The notes: generated from the sequence alone by a model not told the origin. A stretch of 64,000 nt of DNA from Bryoerythrophyllum caledonicum (GCA_963971425.1 OZ020526.1:3190180-3254179), one strand, 5' to 3'. Numbered from the stretch's first letter, positions 1 through 13,440 are shown. Numbers and translations are program-made.

Positions 1-1330
1 ATTTTAAAAAATTAGTTTTGATGTGCTTTTGTACATGTTCAAAAGAATGGATTTGGCACAAAAGTAGCCCAAAATGAAATAAGATCTAAAAAAAGTAGTT
101 GACAAGTATATATGCCGCACTAGATGGAAGCAAAATAAATATGTTTCCAAAAACAAAATGGTCATTTGATGTAAATTACTATTCATATTGACCTTTTAAA
201 AAGACATAAATCAAAATTTTCCAAATCACTTTTTTCATATTTGCACATAATATCATTACATCTTAACACATAGTGTTTTAGAATCATGGAGACAAAAGGG
301 AGGGTTTTGGAAAGAAAATTTTCAAAAATTTGATTAAAAAATTCCCAAATTTCTACTTGGTTTTACTTGAACTACTAGGAAATGAAAGATTCTTCATAAA
401 TTCTCATGTCACATCATTCACAAAACATGTATTATATTGATCTACATGGTAAAAAGATTCAAAAAATCAAATTTAGACATGCAAAAACCTAATTTTATGA
501 TTGGAGACAAACTACTTTTTTGTACTTTTTTTCCCAACACAAGTGTATTGGAGTTGATCACTTTACGATGCTTTCACCCACAATCTTGAAACATTTTTTC
601 TCAAGTACCACAATATACAATCTTGAACATACTATCTTCAACATATTATCTTTGGACATATAATCTTAGAATATACAATCTTGATGTACACAATCTTAAA
701 AATTCAATCTTGAAACATTCAGTCGAAAAACATTTAGCCTTAAAATAGACAAGCCATACTAGCCATATAAGTTTTACAAGTCATACAAGTCATAAATATC
801 ATATTGGGGCATTTTAAGCAACTTTGAGCATTTAGTAATTTTCAAACATTTATGTATTCTTTGAATTAATCTTTCATTTATAAATAATTTAGTAATCTTG
901 GATTATTTTAGTCCAATTGATACAATTTAGTAATTTTGAAACAAAGTAGTCATCATTGAACATGTAGTCTTTTTTTAACATTTATCAATTTCTAAAAGAA
1001 TTGGTCATCTTAGAATATTCAAACATCCTTAAATAAGTTTGAAATTTTAATAATCTATAAATATTATAATATCTGCATTTTTTAATTTATCATTTAATTT
1101 TTTTAATATATATCTAGTACTTTAGATAAGTTACATTAGAAAACATGTATCATGGATGTATGATAGATCATATATTTACAAAACTGCAACTTTTGCCATA
1201 ATATAACCTAATATGCATAGTTGGAGATTATTTACTTGATTTAGTATCATATTTGCTAGGATACAATAAATTGTATACTTTATTAAGAATAAATTATGTG
1301 CAACATTTAAATAATGTCTTCTAACAAATA
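1..1330. other. AT-rich intergenic DNA
   Basis: No gene is recognised. The stretch is very AT-rich. Between about 550 and 780 it contains loosely repeated words of the form ACAATCTTGA or AACATT, which look like a degenerate short tandem array. Short open frames here have no recognisable motifs. Confidence 0.5.
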
Positions 1331-1332
1331 CA

Positions 1333-1840
1333 CCAGAAGCTTGTGAATTAGTACAATTTGAATTTAATAAATCTTGGCTTTATAATCTTCATAATGGAGT
1401 TTTTTTTAATGGAAACCAATATATTTTAAAAATGCCTTTAAGTGGAATTAATGGTGGTTTATGGGTTATTAAGTGGATATCAAACTATTTGCAAAAACCA
1501 ATTAGTGTATGGAATGTCCAAAACGGAAGAATTGTGACCAAGTTTGGAAATGAATTTGATTGCGAAAGTTTGCATTTAGCATTTGGATCATCACACTTTC
1601 AGCCCATTGAAAAATCAACGATTCTATTTCAATAAATATTACAAATGATATTGTTAATATTGATATTACAAGATTTGATTATTGATGACATAAATACTAA
1701 ATCTTTACAAAAACAAAAAAAATACTTTAATAGAATGTATTGGAATAAAAAGCTAAATGAAATATTATACATAGAGTTAATAAAACATTTAACCTCAGGT
1801 ACTAAGAAAGAAATTCCCTAAAAAAGAAGAGCAATTTTTA
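1333..1840 (+). pseudogene. OTU-like cysteine protease fragment (transposon-type)
   Basis: The open frame around 1432-1635, extended a little upstream and downstream, reads as the C-terminal half of an OTU-type deubiquitinase fold of the sort carried by transposable elements. Seen: a WVIKWISNYLQKPISVWN-like stretch (the family usually has a glycine-rich WGG before an aromatic and then the small hydrophobic helix), then a strand leading to GSSHFQPIE, the usual position of the catalytic histidine. The N-terminal Asp-Gly-x-Cys catalytic motif is not visible. The canonical WGG is replaced by GGLW, and the frame stops soon after. I read it as a decayed fragment; the family call rests on pattern recognition only. 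Confidence 0.4.
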
Positions 1841-3330
1841 CAATCACCTTATATTGGTCTCATTCTATTTCCATAAAATAACTAGGACAGAGCCTCACGG
1901 TTACACTGTCTTCTTGTTTACAATATGAAAGGTTATCCCCTAAGTTGGGCCACTTTCACCTTCAAAAAAATGTTGGGTGAAAATGGCCAAACAAAAATCT
2001 GCCCTTATTTTAATATTAGGAATATGTCCCTTAGACTAGTTTAGGGTTTTTGAATCTAAATTTAGGATTTAAGATTATTAAAAGTAGCATGTAGGGGGTT
2101 TAAAGTGTTACTTTTGGGTATTTTTACTAGGTCCCAGCTTGAAGGATAACCTGCCGTTGAAAAGTAACCTGCCCCGATTCCCTCACCTTTGGTTTTAGGC
2201 TTAGAGGACGCCATGTTCTTGCCTTGACACTATCCATGGTAACTATTCACTTTTGACTCTGCCAATAAATATGATATTTGATTCATCCATGAGAGAGTTT
2301 AACCATGTAAGAACAACACAGACCACTTTGGTCCAATTATCATATGGAACACTGCTAATTGTGACAAAAAAACACTTTTTCATCTAAATTCCTGTCAATA
2401 CAGACACAAGTGAGTAATATACACATGGGGTGAATCAATACTTCTTGGAAAGATCTAAAATGATAAAAAATATGGTGGAATTGCTTGATTTCATAAATCA
2501 CCATGGCTAGTGTAGTAGTGTATTTTGGCAAGTTGAGCTTTGTGCTTTGAGTCTAAATTTAAGCTGCAAAGATAATATTTTTTGAGAACTACTGAAATTT
2601 TGCTTATGGACTCTGGTTTTTAATTCAATTAAAATTATAATTATAAACTAAAAAACAAAAATATAATATTATTCTGCAACTTGAAAATTGGACCTATTAC
2701 CATGGATTTCCAATTTTAGAATGAACGGTACTAAAAATGGATGTCGTTTCCGTGCAGTTCTTCAACCAAAGCTCTCTCCTGTGGTGCTCTAGTTTCAAGT
2801 AATCGATTATCGAGAGGAAATGACGGTAGAAGAAGGCATGCGGTTGCGAAGGTGGTGAGACTGTGGAGAGGGTGGGGAAGGTTCTAGTGGTTATCATTTT
2901 GGTGGTCGGGAGCTGATGAGTTCTCTCTGGTTCCTTTGTGCTGAAGAGTTCGGGTTTGCAACGAGTTCTAGCAAGACACGGTTGATAGGCAAGACACGGT
3001 TGATTGTATGGTTTTGGAAGGGCTGCGTTGGATGCGATTGTGAGGTTTCATTTGGTGGCCCAGTTGAAGGATCGCAGCTCGAGTAAATAGATCAGAGTGT
3101 CAGTGAGTTTGAGGACTGTTTGTTTGAAATGGGGGAAGGGAGATGGGAGGAAGAAGTTTGAACTGGGGGTACAGAGAAGCGGAAGACGCCCAAGGATGCG
3201 ATCAAGAAGCCGGATGGCATTCACAGAGAGGTAACGTTTTGTAATTTTTCATGCTTGTGTGTCTCCTGGCTGGACGTGAATTCGGACCTTTGGCAATTGG
3301 GCTTGTACATATTGGTATGAACATGTCAAC
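1841..3330. other. Intergenic, no gene recognised
   Basis: The first part is AT-rich with nothing assignable. From about 2700 base composition becomes balanced. A possible short coding run (Lys-Thr-Pro-Lys-Asp-Ala type) ends at a plausible donor near 3232, but it cannot be tied to a known protein. Confidence 0.4.
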
Positions 3331-3386
3331 ATTTTTAGATTTTATTTTAATTTTTTTGAGTGCAGACTGCGATACTGAGACAAAAT

Positions 3387-4330
3387 TAGTTTGCAGGTGA
3401 GGTTCGGGGGTCCTTGAAAAACCCGTCAGGAAGTTCAGTTTCGGTTGGATTGAGTGGTCCGAGACAATTTAAAGTCACAAGTGAGTGCTTATGTCCGGCT
3501 CCGCATGCAGCAGCTCCCGCTTTGTGGAGATCAACTACAAAGTGTGCTCTCAGGACAGGGGTCACTGGGATTGAGTGAAAGACTTGAAAGTGGTCGATCA
3601 TCCGTGTGCACTTGACCCTGCCCATGGCCGTGCTGCACATCCACTGCCTGTCCAACCTCTCCGCCGTGCCCGACCACGTCGTCCTGCACCTCTTCCGCAA
3701 CACGTTGGCGGCGCGCAAGACCACGTCCTTCGACTCTTCCTCGCCACGGGCAACGAGGACGTTCTGCGCTTGATACACAGGCTGTGCATCTGCCCCACCC
3801 TCCAGCCGGTGCTGCCCACTCGTGAGTCTCTGTCCCTCTGCCTTCCTGAGTCGATCCATTCCTTCCTGCCTGCCTGAGTCGATCCATTCCTTCCTGCCTG
3901 CCTTTGGTTTGATTCATTGTGCAGAATTAGGGTTACAACACTAAATTAGGGTTCCTGACTGCGGCATATTCAGCTGAGTGGGCTATGCGCAGGCTGTTCT
4001 GACAAGTCATCCTAGAGCATTGAGGGCCAAGTGCAGGGGTTACTTCCCGTTCGTTCTTCCATCAAGGGTTATTGAAGAAGCCAACTCAGGTCTAGTATCT
4101 CATTGTACCTCCCTCGTTGTAAAATTCTAACATTCATCACGAGATCTCTGTGATCAATTGTTTGAAGTGGGCCTTTTTTCAAACTAGGTAGTTGGTTTTC
4201 TGGTTGTGTAGTTGCTGATCAATCAGATTCTCATAGTTGTAATTGCTCTAAATGGCCAGGCTTACTTAAGTTGAACACAATAACAAGTTGTACTTTTTTC
4301 TTGTGTTTGACATCTAATGTTTTGATTCAA
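3387..4330 (+). other. GC-rich island, possible broken or unrecognised exon(s) upstream of the PPR gene
   Basis: The sequence around 3500-3825 is strikingly GC-rich compared with its surroundings and has open frames on both strands. On the plus strand one frame reads a leucine-rich stretch, LSNLSAVPDHVVLHLFRN, that recalls an F-box-like helix. A neighbouring frame continues with VLRLFLATGNEDVLRLIHRL and then PVLPTR. If these belong together a frameshift separates them, so a broken gene copy is possible. I do not recognise the protein. It could also be the CpG-like promoter and 5' leader of the PPR gene that begins downstream. Confidence 0.25.
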
Positions 4331-4483
4331 TCTTTGATTGTGCAGGTGCTACGTTGTGGCACTGAACGAGGATCACAAGCTGTCAAAGCCTGTCCCCTTG
4401 TGAGGCTTTGTTTTTATTGCGGCTTGGGCTTCTCTGGTCTCCTGATTGTGTCATCAAAGGAACCAAGTGTTATTAATTGTTTC

Positions 4484-7400
4484 ATGCAGATGGGACAATT
4501 GAAAGGCCTTCAAGGATTGTCTTATCTGGCAGTGAAGAAATGTCGACTGAGCTTAGGTGTTCTTGACAACTCTAATGGCATCTATTCAGGTCAGTGTTGG
4601 GATTGATGCTCATGGTATCTAATCTGACATTTGATACCAATTTTTGTAAAGTCAGCCAAAGTTTGTAACTACTAGGAAAAGTAGGTTTAGTAAATACTAG
4701 TGATGTTATTTTGTGAAGTAATTTCTGTATGCCCCCTCTTTTTATTTATTATACTACTCTTTCCTTGCTCGAAATAGTTACTGGAGTTTAGTGATTTACT
4801 CTACATAAAACTTCTTCATTTCTACATAAAAATTGGAGATTTCAAGTTTTTAATCATTTTATTTTTTCCATTTCAAGTAGCTGAATGAATGCTTTGGATT
4901 TTTCAATTTACCAGAAAATGAATTTATAAAAAAATAAAGTTTATCATCTAACTATGGGCTTGCTGGTTTCACCTTGCAGTAACGCGACCAAAGTTCCCTG
5001 TGCTCTTCAAGTATCCATGGCTTCTCCACCCCTCTTCCTTGACACTCTCATCTTCCCATGGAGCATGCAGCAGCATAGAAGTCAGGTGTTCATCATCATC
5101 ATCAGTTTGGAGTACGAGTGGATCAGGTGGGTTCAAGGTTTAGGGTTTAGGGTGTCTCTCCCATAAGGAAGGAACGTGACTGACATGGATGAAATATGTA
5201 TGTTCTTGTAGATGCAGGCAAAGAAGCACATACGATTGGTCAAGTTTGGGAGGAGTATTTTGCGGATCGTTCGCAGTGGTGGGACAACCGAGTTGATAGG
5301 GTATGCCAATTTGTTTCAATGATGTTAGAAAGTTGTTGATAAACAGTGAGGAGGATATTTCTCATTTGACTGTTGGCTGTGGTGCGTACAGAGGTATCTC
5401 AAATCACCTGACTTCAAACATAAATTGACAAGGAAAGCACTTTGGATAAATGATTGGTCAACTCCACCGTGGGTGAAGGCAATGCTCAAATTGGAGACTC
5501 AACAACGTCAAAGCAGTGATTGTCAAGCCACTGCACACTCAACTAGGTACTGGTATGAGCATGTAATTTTTACAAATGAGTTGATTTTTTTAATGTTTCT
5601 CACCATAAGTACATACTTTTGTTGTCGTTGAAGCCGACAAATTGAAGGTGGATGTCAATATCATTTTTGGAAGTTTATTTTATCAATGTAGTTGAGGCTT
5701 GAGTTTTATGATTTCAGTCAGTTAGAGGAATTGGTTTTCAAAGGAACACACACTTGTCTTCTGTTCGTTTCTCTTTGTTTCATGATATTCACTGGCTAAG
5801 TGTTTGTTAGGATTGGGCACTACATTGTGATGGGTTTCTCAGATAGGTTGCAATGATGCATCCCAAGTATGTGTACATTGAAAAATTTGATTACAGTTTT
5901 TCAGTTTATGAAGGTTTCTCTTATACAAAATGTATCAATGATTCAGGTTATCCAATGGCAATGTACGAATTGGACAGGGCGGTAGTGGTAACACACACAT
6001 GCAAAGTGCAAGAACCACAAGTGAAGCACTGGTTGTTTTGAAGAATTGTCTACAACAAGGCATTTTTGTAGACTCATGCATGTATGTTGAAGTTCTAAAG
6101 CGGTGCTTGAAGCAAAAAGACCTTATTGCGGCCAAGCAAGTTCATAACTTCATCGTGCAGAGTAAAATGGACCAAAATGTATATGTGGCAAGCAACCTAT
6201 TGATGGTGTATATTAGATGCGGGAGATTGCTGGATGCACGAAGGGTATTTGATGAACTGGTGAAGAAGGATGTTATTAGTTGGAACATCATGATTGGAGG
6301 TTATGCTCAACACAATCATGGTGAAGATGCAATGGAACTTTTCAATAAAATGCGCCAAGAAGGGGCCCAGCCAGATAAGGTATCATATGTGAGCATCTTG
6401 AAGGCATGTGGCAGCCCATCCACTCTGGAATGGGGTAAAGAGGTCCATGATTGCATCAGGCGTTCTGGCTTCGAATCAAGTGTGCGTGTAGGGACTGCAC
6501 TGGTTCAAATGTATGCAAAATCTGGGTGCATGAAGGAGGCGAGGAAAACATTTGATAAGTTGACAAGCCGCAATGTGACTACGTGGAATGTGCTGATTGG
6601 CGCATATGCACGAAGTGGTTGTGGTGAGGAGGCATATCGATTGTTTCTTCAGATGAAACAGGAAGGCTTCAAACCAGATGCAATCACTTTTCTGAGCATC
6701 TTGAATGCATCTGCAAGTGTGGGGGCTTTGGAGTGGGTGAAGGAGGTTCATAGCCATGCATTGGAAGCAGGACTTGTGTCGGATTTGCGTTTGAGTACTG
6801 CGCTTGTTCACATGTATGCAAAGAGTGGCAGCATTGATGATGCCCAACAAGTTTTTGACAAGATGGTGGAACGGAATGTTATCACATGGACAGTGCTGAT
6901 TGGCGCATATGCAGAAAGTGGTTGTGGTGAGGAAGCGTATCGACTTCTTCTCCAGATGAAACAGAATGGCTTTGAACCAAATGCAATCACTTTTCTGAAC
7001 ATTTTGAATGCATGCTCAAGCGCGGGGTCTTTGGAGTGGGTGAAGGAGGTTCATAGCCATATTGTAGAAGTAGGACTGGTGTCGGATTTGCGTTTGGGTA
7101 ATGCACTTGTTCACATGTATGCAAAGAGTGGCAGCATTGATGATGCCCAACAAGTGTTTGACAAGATGAAGGAGCGTGATGTGGTTACGTGGAATGTGCT
7201 AATTGGCGCATATGCAGGAAGTGGTTGTGGTGTGGAGGCGTATCGACTTCTTCTCCAGATGAAACAGGATGGATTCAAACCAGATGCAATCACTTTTGTG
7301 AACATGTTGAATGCATCTGCAAGTACGGGGGCTTTGGAGTGGGTGAAGGAGGTTCATAGCCATGCATTGGAAGCAGGACTTGTGTCGGATTTGCGTTTGA

Positions 7401-8710
7401 GTACTGCGCTTGTTCACATGTATGCAAAGAGTGGCAGCATTAGTGATGCCCAACAAGTTTTTGACAAGATGGTGGAACGGGATGTCATCACGTGGACTGT
7501 GCTGATTGGCGCATATGCAGAAAGTGGTTGTGGTGAGGAAGCTTATCGACTTCTTCTCCAGATGAAACAGGAAGGCTTTGAACCAAATGCAATCACTTTT
7601 CTGAGCATTTTGAATGCATGCTCAAGCGCGGGGTCTTTGGAGTGGGTGAAGGAGGTTCATAGCCATATTGTAGAAGTAGGACTGGTGTCGGATTTGCGTT
7701 TGGGCAATGCACTTGTTCACATGTATGCAAAGAGTGGCAGCATTGATGATGCCCGACTAGTTTTTGACAGAATGGAGGATCGGGATGTATACTCATGGAC
7801 AGCCATGATTGGTGGACTTGCACAGCATGGATGTGGGTATGAAGCTCTAGAAGTCTTCAGGAAAATGATTGCAGATGGTGTCAAACCTGATGGGATTTCA
7901 CTTGCAACAGTGTTGTCGGCATGTAGTCATGCGGGCCTTGTTGATGAAGGCCGCCAGCTATTTATGGTTATGGCCCAAGGCTTTGGCATTGAACCAGATG
8001 TTATTCATTATAATTGCATGGTGGATCTTCTTGGGCGAGCAGGGCATTTGGAGGAAGCCAAACTCTTGATTGATAACATGCCAGTTGAACCAAGTGAAGT
8101 AACTTGGGGAGCGTTGCTTGGTGCTTGTAGAACGTATGGTAACGTGGAGTTGGGTGAGCTTGCGGCGAAAGAGCTGATGAAGTTGAAACCCATGGAGGCC
8201 TCCTCGTATGTGCTCCTCTCCAACATCTATGCTGCTGCTGGCAAGTGGGAGGAGGTCTCCTCAGTGCGCACAATGATGCAGGAGAGAGGTATACACAAGG
8301 AACCAGGGCGTAGCTGGATTGCAGTTGATAGCAAGATCCATGAGTTTGTTGTAGGGGATACATCTCATCCACATGAGAAGGAGATATATGCTGAGTTGAG
8401 CAGGTTAACCCAGAAAATCAAGGCCGAAGGTTATCTTCCTAATACCCAGCTCGTGTTGCGTAATATTGACGACAAGGATAAAGAATTTGCTTTGTGCTCT
8501 CATAGCGAGAGGCTGGCTGTTACATATGGCCTCATCTGCGTACCTAGTAGCAAAATCATTCGTGTCTTCAAGAACCTTCGGGTGTGTTCAGATTGTCATA
8601 CAGCAACAAAACTTATCTCAAAGGTGACTAGAAGAGAGATTGTGGTTAGGGATGCAAATCGATTCCATCACTTCAAAGATGGTCTGTGTTCTTGTAAAGA
8701 TTACTGGTGA
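4484..8710 (+). CDS. PDF-motif plus PPR-DYW organellar RNA-editing protein (5-exon model)
   Basis: Predicted organelle-targeted PLS-class pentatricopeptide-repeat protein that would select sites for C-to-U RNA editing. The large last exon (5947-8710) alone gives a 903-residue frame from ATG 5999. It has PLS repeats over most of its length, an E/E+ region (about residues 670-768), and a complete DYW deaminase (about 769-903) with PG box, HSE, CxxC (C863, C866) and terminal CSCKDYW. I extend it upstream with exons 4484-4589, 4980-5126, 5218-5300 and 5392-5546. All have GT-AG borders and phases that join without a stop, giving about 1084 residues. The added N-terminus has a Ser/Arg-rich transit-like start, then WWDNR...SPDFKHK...ALWI, the PDF motif of plant organellar single-stranded-DNA-binding (OSB) proteins. 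A 606-bp stretch of repeats is duplicated almost identically (6721 and 7327). The DYW call is secure; the 5' exons and start are inferred. Confidence 0.85.
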
Positions 8711-10357
8711 CCAATTTTTTCAATTTAAAAGAGTCAATTGCTCGCGGTGTCGGGCGAGCAAGGAGGAATCACGAAACGGAGCATGAGATCAGCCAGAGAG
8801 GAAGAACATCAGAACGGGGAGTGAGGAAGGAGAAGCTTCGGCGAGAGGATTGGAGTATGATCAGAACGCAATCGGGGCGTGCAGCAACGAGGAAGCGTGC
8901 GGGAGGAATCGGAGCAGAGCCAGGCAGCAGGCGCGCGGGGTGCTCAGCAACAGCAAGGGGAGCACCGAGGGGAGGCGTGGGAGCACGAGGAGAGGCCAGA
9001 GGGTAGGGTGAACCTGAGAGGAGACGGAGAAGAGGAGGGCGAGTCGGCCAGCAGGAGGAGCCCGAGCCAGTAGAGAGAGAGCGCATGAGCAGATCGACGA
9101 CGGCGGGGCTTGGGAAGAATCGGTGCGGTGAGGCGAGGTGAGGCCGCGGCGGGACACCGAAGCGAGGCAGCGCAGCGCGGTGATTTTATTTTATTTTTTT
9201 TGAATTTTTTTGTTGTTGCTAAAATCTTGGACTAAGAAAGGGCTGTGCAACTTCACCCTATCCCCTTAGTTTATTTCCAAACTTAATTGTAAAATCAGGT
9301 TTATTGCCTGCAAATACGCTTTCACAAGAATTACTCACATTAACGCTGTGGCAGTCCAAGTCAGTCTTCGATTCGGACGACTTCAGCAAGTTGCCCACGT
9401 TGGAGCCCTGCTGAGCCTCCTCCGAAATTGATCAAATATATTTGTTGACTCTATCTGAACGTTGCGCGTTTGTTTGTAAAGACGTTCTGTCCTGTGTCAT
9501 CCTGAATGTGGAATTCCATTAGTACATGCTCGAGAGATAGTAATTAATCAGATGACGTTTGTATTTGAGGACATGTGGCACTTTCGAGCTTGTTTAATGG
9601 AGTTGATAACATATCTCCAACAAGTCAATGAGCTATTAAGTAATTCCACAGGAGCCAAATGAACTTACAGAAGCACTTCAACAAAATAAGCACATTCGGT
9701 GAGTCATTGACCTATCCTGTGTACTCGCTTGGTTTTGCAAACAATGAAAAAAAACAAGACACTGAGCAGACAAGCTCGTAATTACCATGTGGACGCATCA
9801 GCCTTTACAACCAGTTAGCCAATTGTGACCTTTCGCAGGTTGACAACACTACAGTATTCATTTTTCTTATTTACAGCTGAATTTGAAGAGGTAACGGTGA
9901 GGAAAACCTCGACCAGTTGTAGCATGAAAGAGCTGTTCTCGGAGGTAGAAAGCTCCTTTTCATCTCCAAATTCTTCCATCGAAGCCCTGGATGCAATAAA
10001 TGTGTATAGCATATCTTGAGATTATGTGAGGACGATAAATTTGGTGATTACGTGAATGAGCAATAATGACCTAGCATCACACTATTTGCAACTGAAAATG
10101 TTGTGACTGCTAAATTCTTCTAGGAACATTTTCATACAACCTTGTTTCTAAATATTTAAAAGATACAAATTTAAAGCTTGCAATAGCTCGTTGTACAGAA
10201 ACTTGCACAAAGATCCTAGTTAAAGAGGTACATATCTGAGCTGGAAGATTCAAAACATGAGCTTGCAAGAGAAGCCTGATCACGCACACCGAGTTCTAGG
10301 ATTGTTTGTCAAATAAGAACGAGTATAAGACTTAGTAAATCAAAACATGGAGCTCAC
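8711..10357. other. Intergenic, low-information
   Basis: Directly after the PPR stop codon is a GC-rich, arginine-coding, low-complexity tract (about 8710-9180) resembling the purine-rich tract at 15.6-16.0 kb. No conserved motif is seen. The rest is ordinary AT-leaning sequence with no supported gene. Confidence 0.4.
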
Positions 10358-10490
10358 TTGAGGTTAGTGCAGTCCTTATCATAGCGAGTCCTTATATACT
10401 CCTCCATGACCCACACTTGTCTAACTGTTTCATCAAATTTTGCTCCCCAATGCACAATCTTTTCCTCTTGTAACCAAAAAACAATGCGAC
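10358..10490 (-). CDS. Possible isolated coding exon, unidentified
   Basis: On the minus strand this 133-base segment is open, with a good acceptor (pyrimidine-rich run ending TTGTAG) on one side and a GTGAGC donor on the other. It reads IVFWLQEEKIVHW followed by a charged helix with VWVMEEYIRTR. It looks like real protein sequence rather than chance, and faintly recalls the start of RTRAF/hCLE proteins, but I could not find partner exons nearby. It may be an exon of an unrecognised gene or a captured exon. Confidence 0.25.
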
Positions 10491-13440
10491 CTACAATTAG
10501 AAAACACAAGAATTCTTATTACCAACCCAATCAACATAATCATGTGCTTTTGGTGATAATGGATCACATGTGTGTATTGGTAAAGTGCTTAGTAAACTGG
10601 AAGCCTGTTGTTCCAAGCTCAGCTTTACTAATGAGTACAAGCACAAATTTAGCAAAATGTTTTAAGTAACTAATATCGAACTCTAGAAAGATCTAGACTC
10701 TACATCAACGTCACATACACATTGTCACAAACTATTTGGGATCAAAGTAGTAAATCACTTGGAACTAGTGGTTAGGTACCTTGGATGGCAGCGGTACTAA
10801 GTCCGTAGAAGGATCAATTCATATACTTCTGCTAGTGGATTAAGTAATGCTCTGAATATAGATACCTCACATGACAAAAGTTAGAGGTCTCATATTAACT
10901 ACACGTGACTGAAAAACCATTATAACTGATGTTATCAATGGGTTGTCAAGACTTGGTTAAGTTACACAAACAAGTGCAAAAACTTGCTAATGATGCGAAC
11001 TGTGCGGGTGTTCCATGCCCCCATTGACATGCATGTAATAATCCTATAATTTACAATTCATCATAAAGCGACATGGCTTTGCACCTTCTTAAGTCTGATT
11101 GGTTTTTTCTTGGTTCACCATCATGTCTGTAGTTCAAACTTTGCGTGTTCATGTCATCCGATGTCGTGGTGAGAGAATCCGCCTTAAGAAAAAGCTGAGT
11201 TTCTAGCTGCTACTAGTATTAATCTGGAGACATTCAGCCTAGCTCCATGTTTAACACTTATTCGACACGGAGTAAATCACTTGTACAATATTAAATACAA
11301 AAAGGAAATATAATATTGGATATAAATACAAGGTACAATACTTGTACGATACAGAGTATAAACACAAAGTACAATACATATATGATACAAAGTTCAAATA
11401 CTTGTACTATATAGAGTACAAATACTTGTAGGATACAGAGTATGAATACTTGTATAATATAAAGTATAAATTCTCATACAATACAAATATTATACTAAGT
11501 ACAAATACTTGTAGGAATACAACATAAATACTCTTACATACTCATGTATAGCTCAAATACAACCGCACATACAAAACACAAGTCTAGTGTAAACACATGG
11601 TTCTTAGTCAAAACTAAAAAATCATTGATATTTCATAACAATTCCAAATAAAACATGCTTAGTGTCATTAGAAAGCTGTTAAAACACAGTATTATCTCCC
11701 AAAATTTCAAAGTCAGATAACTTACCATTCAAAAGTTATAATCAATTGAAATTAGCCTCAAAAGTTTCAGCAAACTGCAAAGATAGCACCTCTTCTTCAC
11801 TTCAGTTCGTGCTGCAGATGCTTAACTTCTCCAATTCAAGCTTGCTATAGCTTTTTTGAAAGCTAACGCCTTAAGATATCTTGCCTCCAAGTTTCGCTTG
11901 AAAACCTCAAAAACTCCAGAAATTATGGCTTGCAAAAGTCACCCTCCAAGACTGTAGTGGCAGTTCGTCTTCTTCTCACTTCAAAGCTCATAAAATCCTC
12001 ACAAAGACTCAAAACAATTTGATTCTTAAAGCTCTGAAAAAGCTAGTACAAACTACCATAAGCTTCCAAAGTTCCAAAGTATTTTGAGTTATTTTCTAAC
12101 TTAGATAGAAGAACAAAGTCTCTGCTTCTCTTTGTTGGATAACAATAGACCTTTCTCTACTCTCAAGTTTATAACTCCTCACTCAAAACTTGGAATACAA
12201 CAAGCAATAGCTTCACAAAAAGCTAGCATTTCATCTCACACTTTCACAAATTTTCAACTCAAACCAAGAAGAATTATAATTTCTATAGCCGCTTAAAGCT
12301 TTTGCCCTTATATTCTGACAGCAGCAGACAACACTCCATAAAAACAAGCACAACTTCTCACCTGCAACTCCAAAATGAACATATAAACACCCTCTGGAAT
12401 CACAACAAAAATTGGAACATCTCCTTAGAACTTCATTACAGAGGCTTCAGGACAACAGGAGCTATCCCTCTCCAAAACTCGTACACACACCAAGCACACT
12501 CGAAATCCACTATGGAGGAGGAGGAGGAGCTCGACCCCTTACCCCCCTTCAAAGGTCTACCACAGCCCAAGTCAAGGCCACATGGGCATCTAAATCCCAT
12601 TGGCTATCTCCCCATACCCTTAGTCAACCTTATCTTCCTTTATCTTAGCCATGAAAATGACTAATTCCACAAACAGGGTAAACTATTTCTACCCTTCTTT
12701 CTCCAAACTTTTAACACACAAGTAAAGTTTAGAATAACTAACTAAGGATCTGAAATAAGTCTAATAGAGGTGGAAATTGAGTTCTAAGATCAGCTACAGT
12801 CCATTTGCAAAAACTTGAGGATGCAACAAATGGTGGAAGCAATGTAATCTGCACGGTCTGCCTTGGTTAGAGGATTGACTGGCCCTTCTAACTAACGTTG
12901 ATGGCCATGACCTCCCTTGATAGGGTTGATGCAACAAAAATATTGGTCTTCATTTGAACCTTCAAAACTTCTTTCGAATGTCACTTCTCTGGTTCAAGGT
13001 TGAACACATCCAACCTGCAATAAAATCACTAATGCACGAGCATCTTTATGAAGGTTCCCATACCAACGCTGCTCCACACAAGGCTGCTTTGGTGGTCTAA
13101 AAGGCTCAGCCTCTTCATGTGAACACCCATCTGGCGGTGGTTCAAGACTCAAAGGCAAAAGAGGTTGAGTTAAGGGGAACTCAAACTCAGGCTCAGATTG
13201 AGCCTCTTCATCCTGAGACTCCGAAAAAACCCTCCAGTTCGACATATTCACTCCAAAACACAAACCATGAAGAACAACATCAAATTGATGAAGCTCTTGG
13301 GTGACTCTCTCTCTTCTTTTTAGTTGAATGCAGCAAAAAAAAAGAGGCGTCACCTTGAAGCCTCCCTAAATGACATTATTATAATCTACTTCACAATATA
13401 ATAATATATAATGGTCCATGGGAAGAGATTTAAATCTCTT
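10491..13440. other. Intergenic with degenerate AT-rich tandem repeat
   Basis: No gene is supported. From about 11270 to 11540 the sequence is a degenerate tandem array built on words like GATACAGAGTACAAATACTTGTA, about 20-25 bases per unit. Long open frames around 12.3-12.66 kb and 13.0-13.35 kb show no recognisable motifs. Confidence 0.4.

Noticed and set aside
6476..8372. Minus-strand open frames inside the PPR exon
   Set aside because: They are antisense shadows of the PPR repeats, repeating in step with them.
8707..9006. Arg-rich 99-residue frame just after the PPR gene
   Set aside because: GC-rich low-complexity sequence open on both strands, with no recognisable domain.
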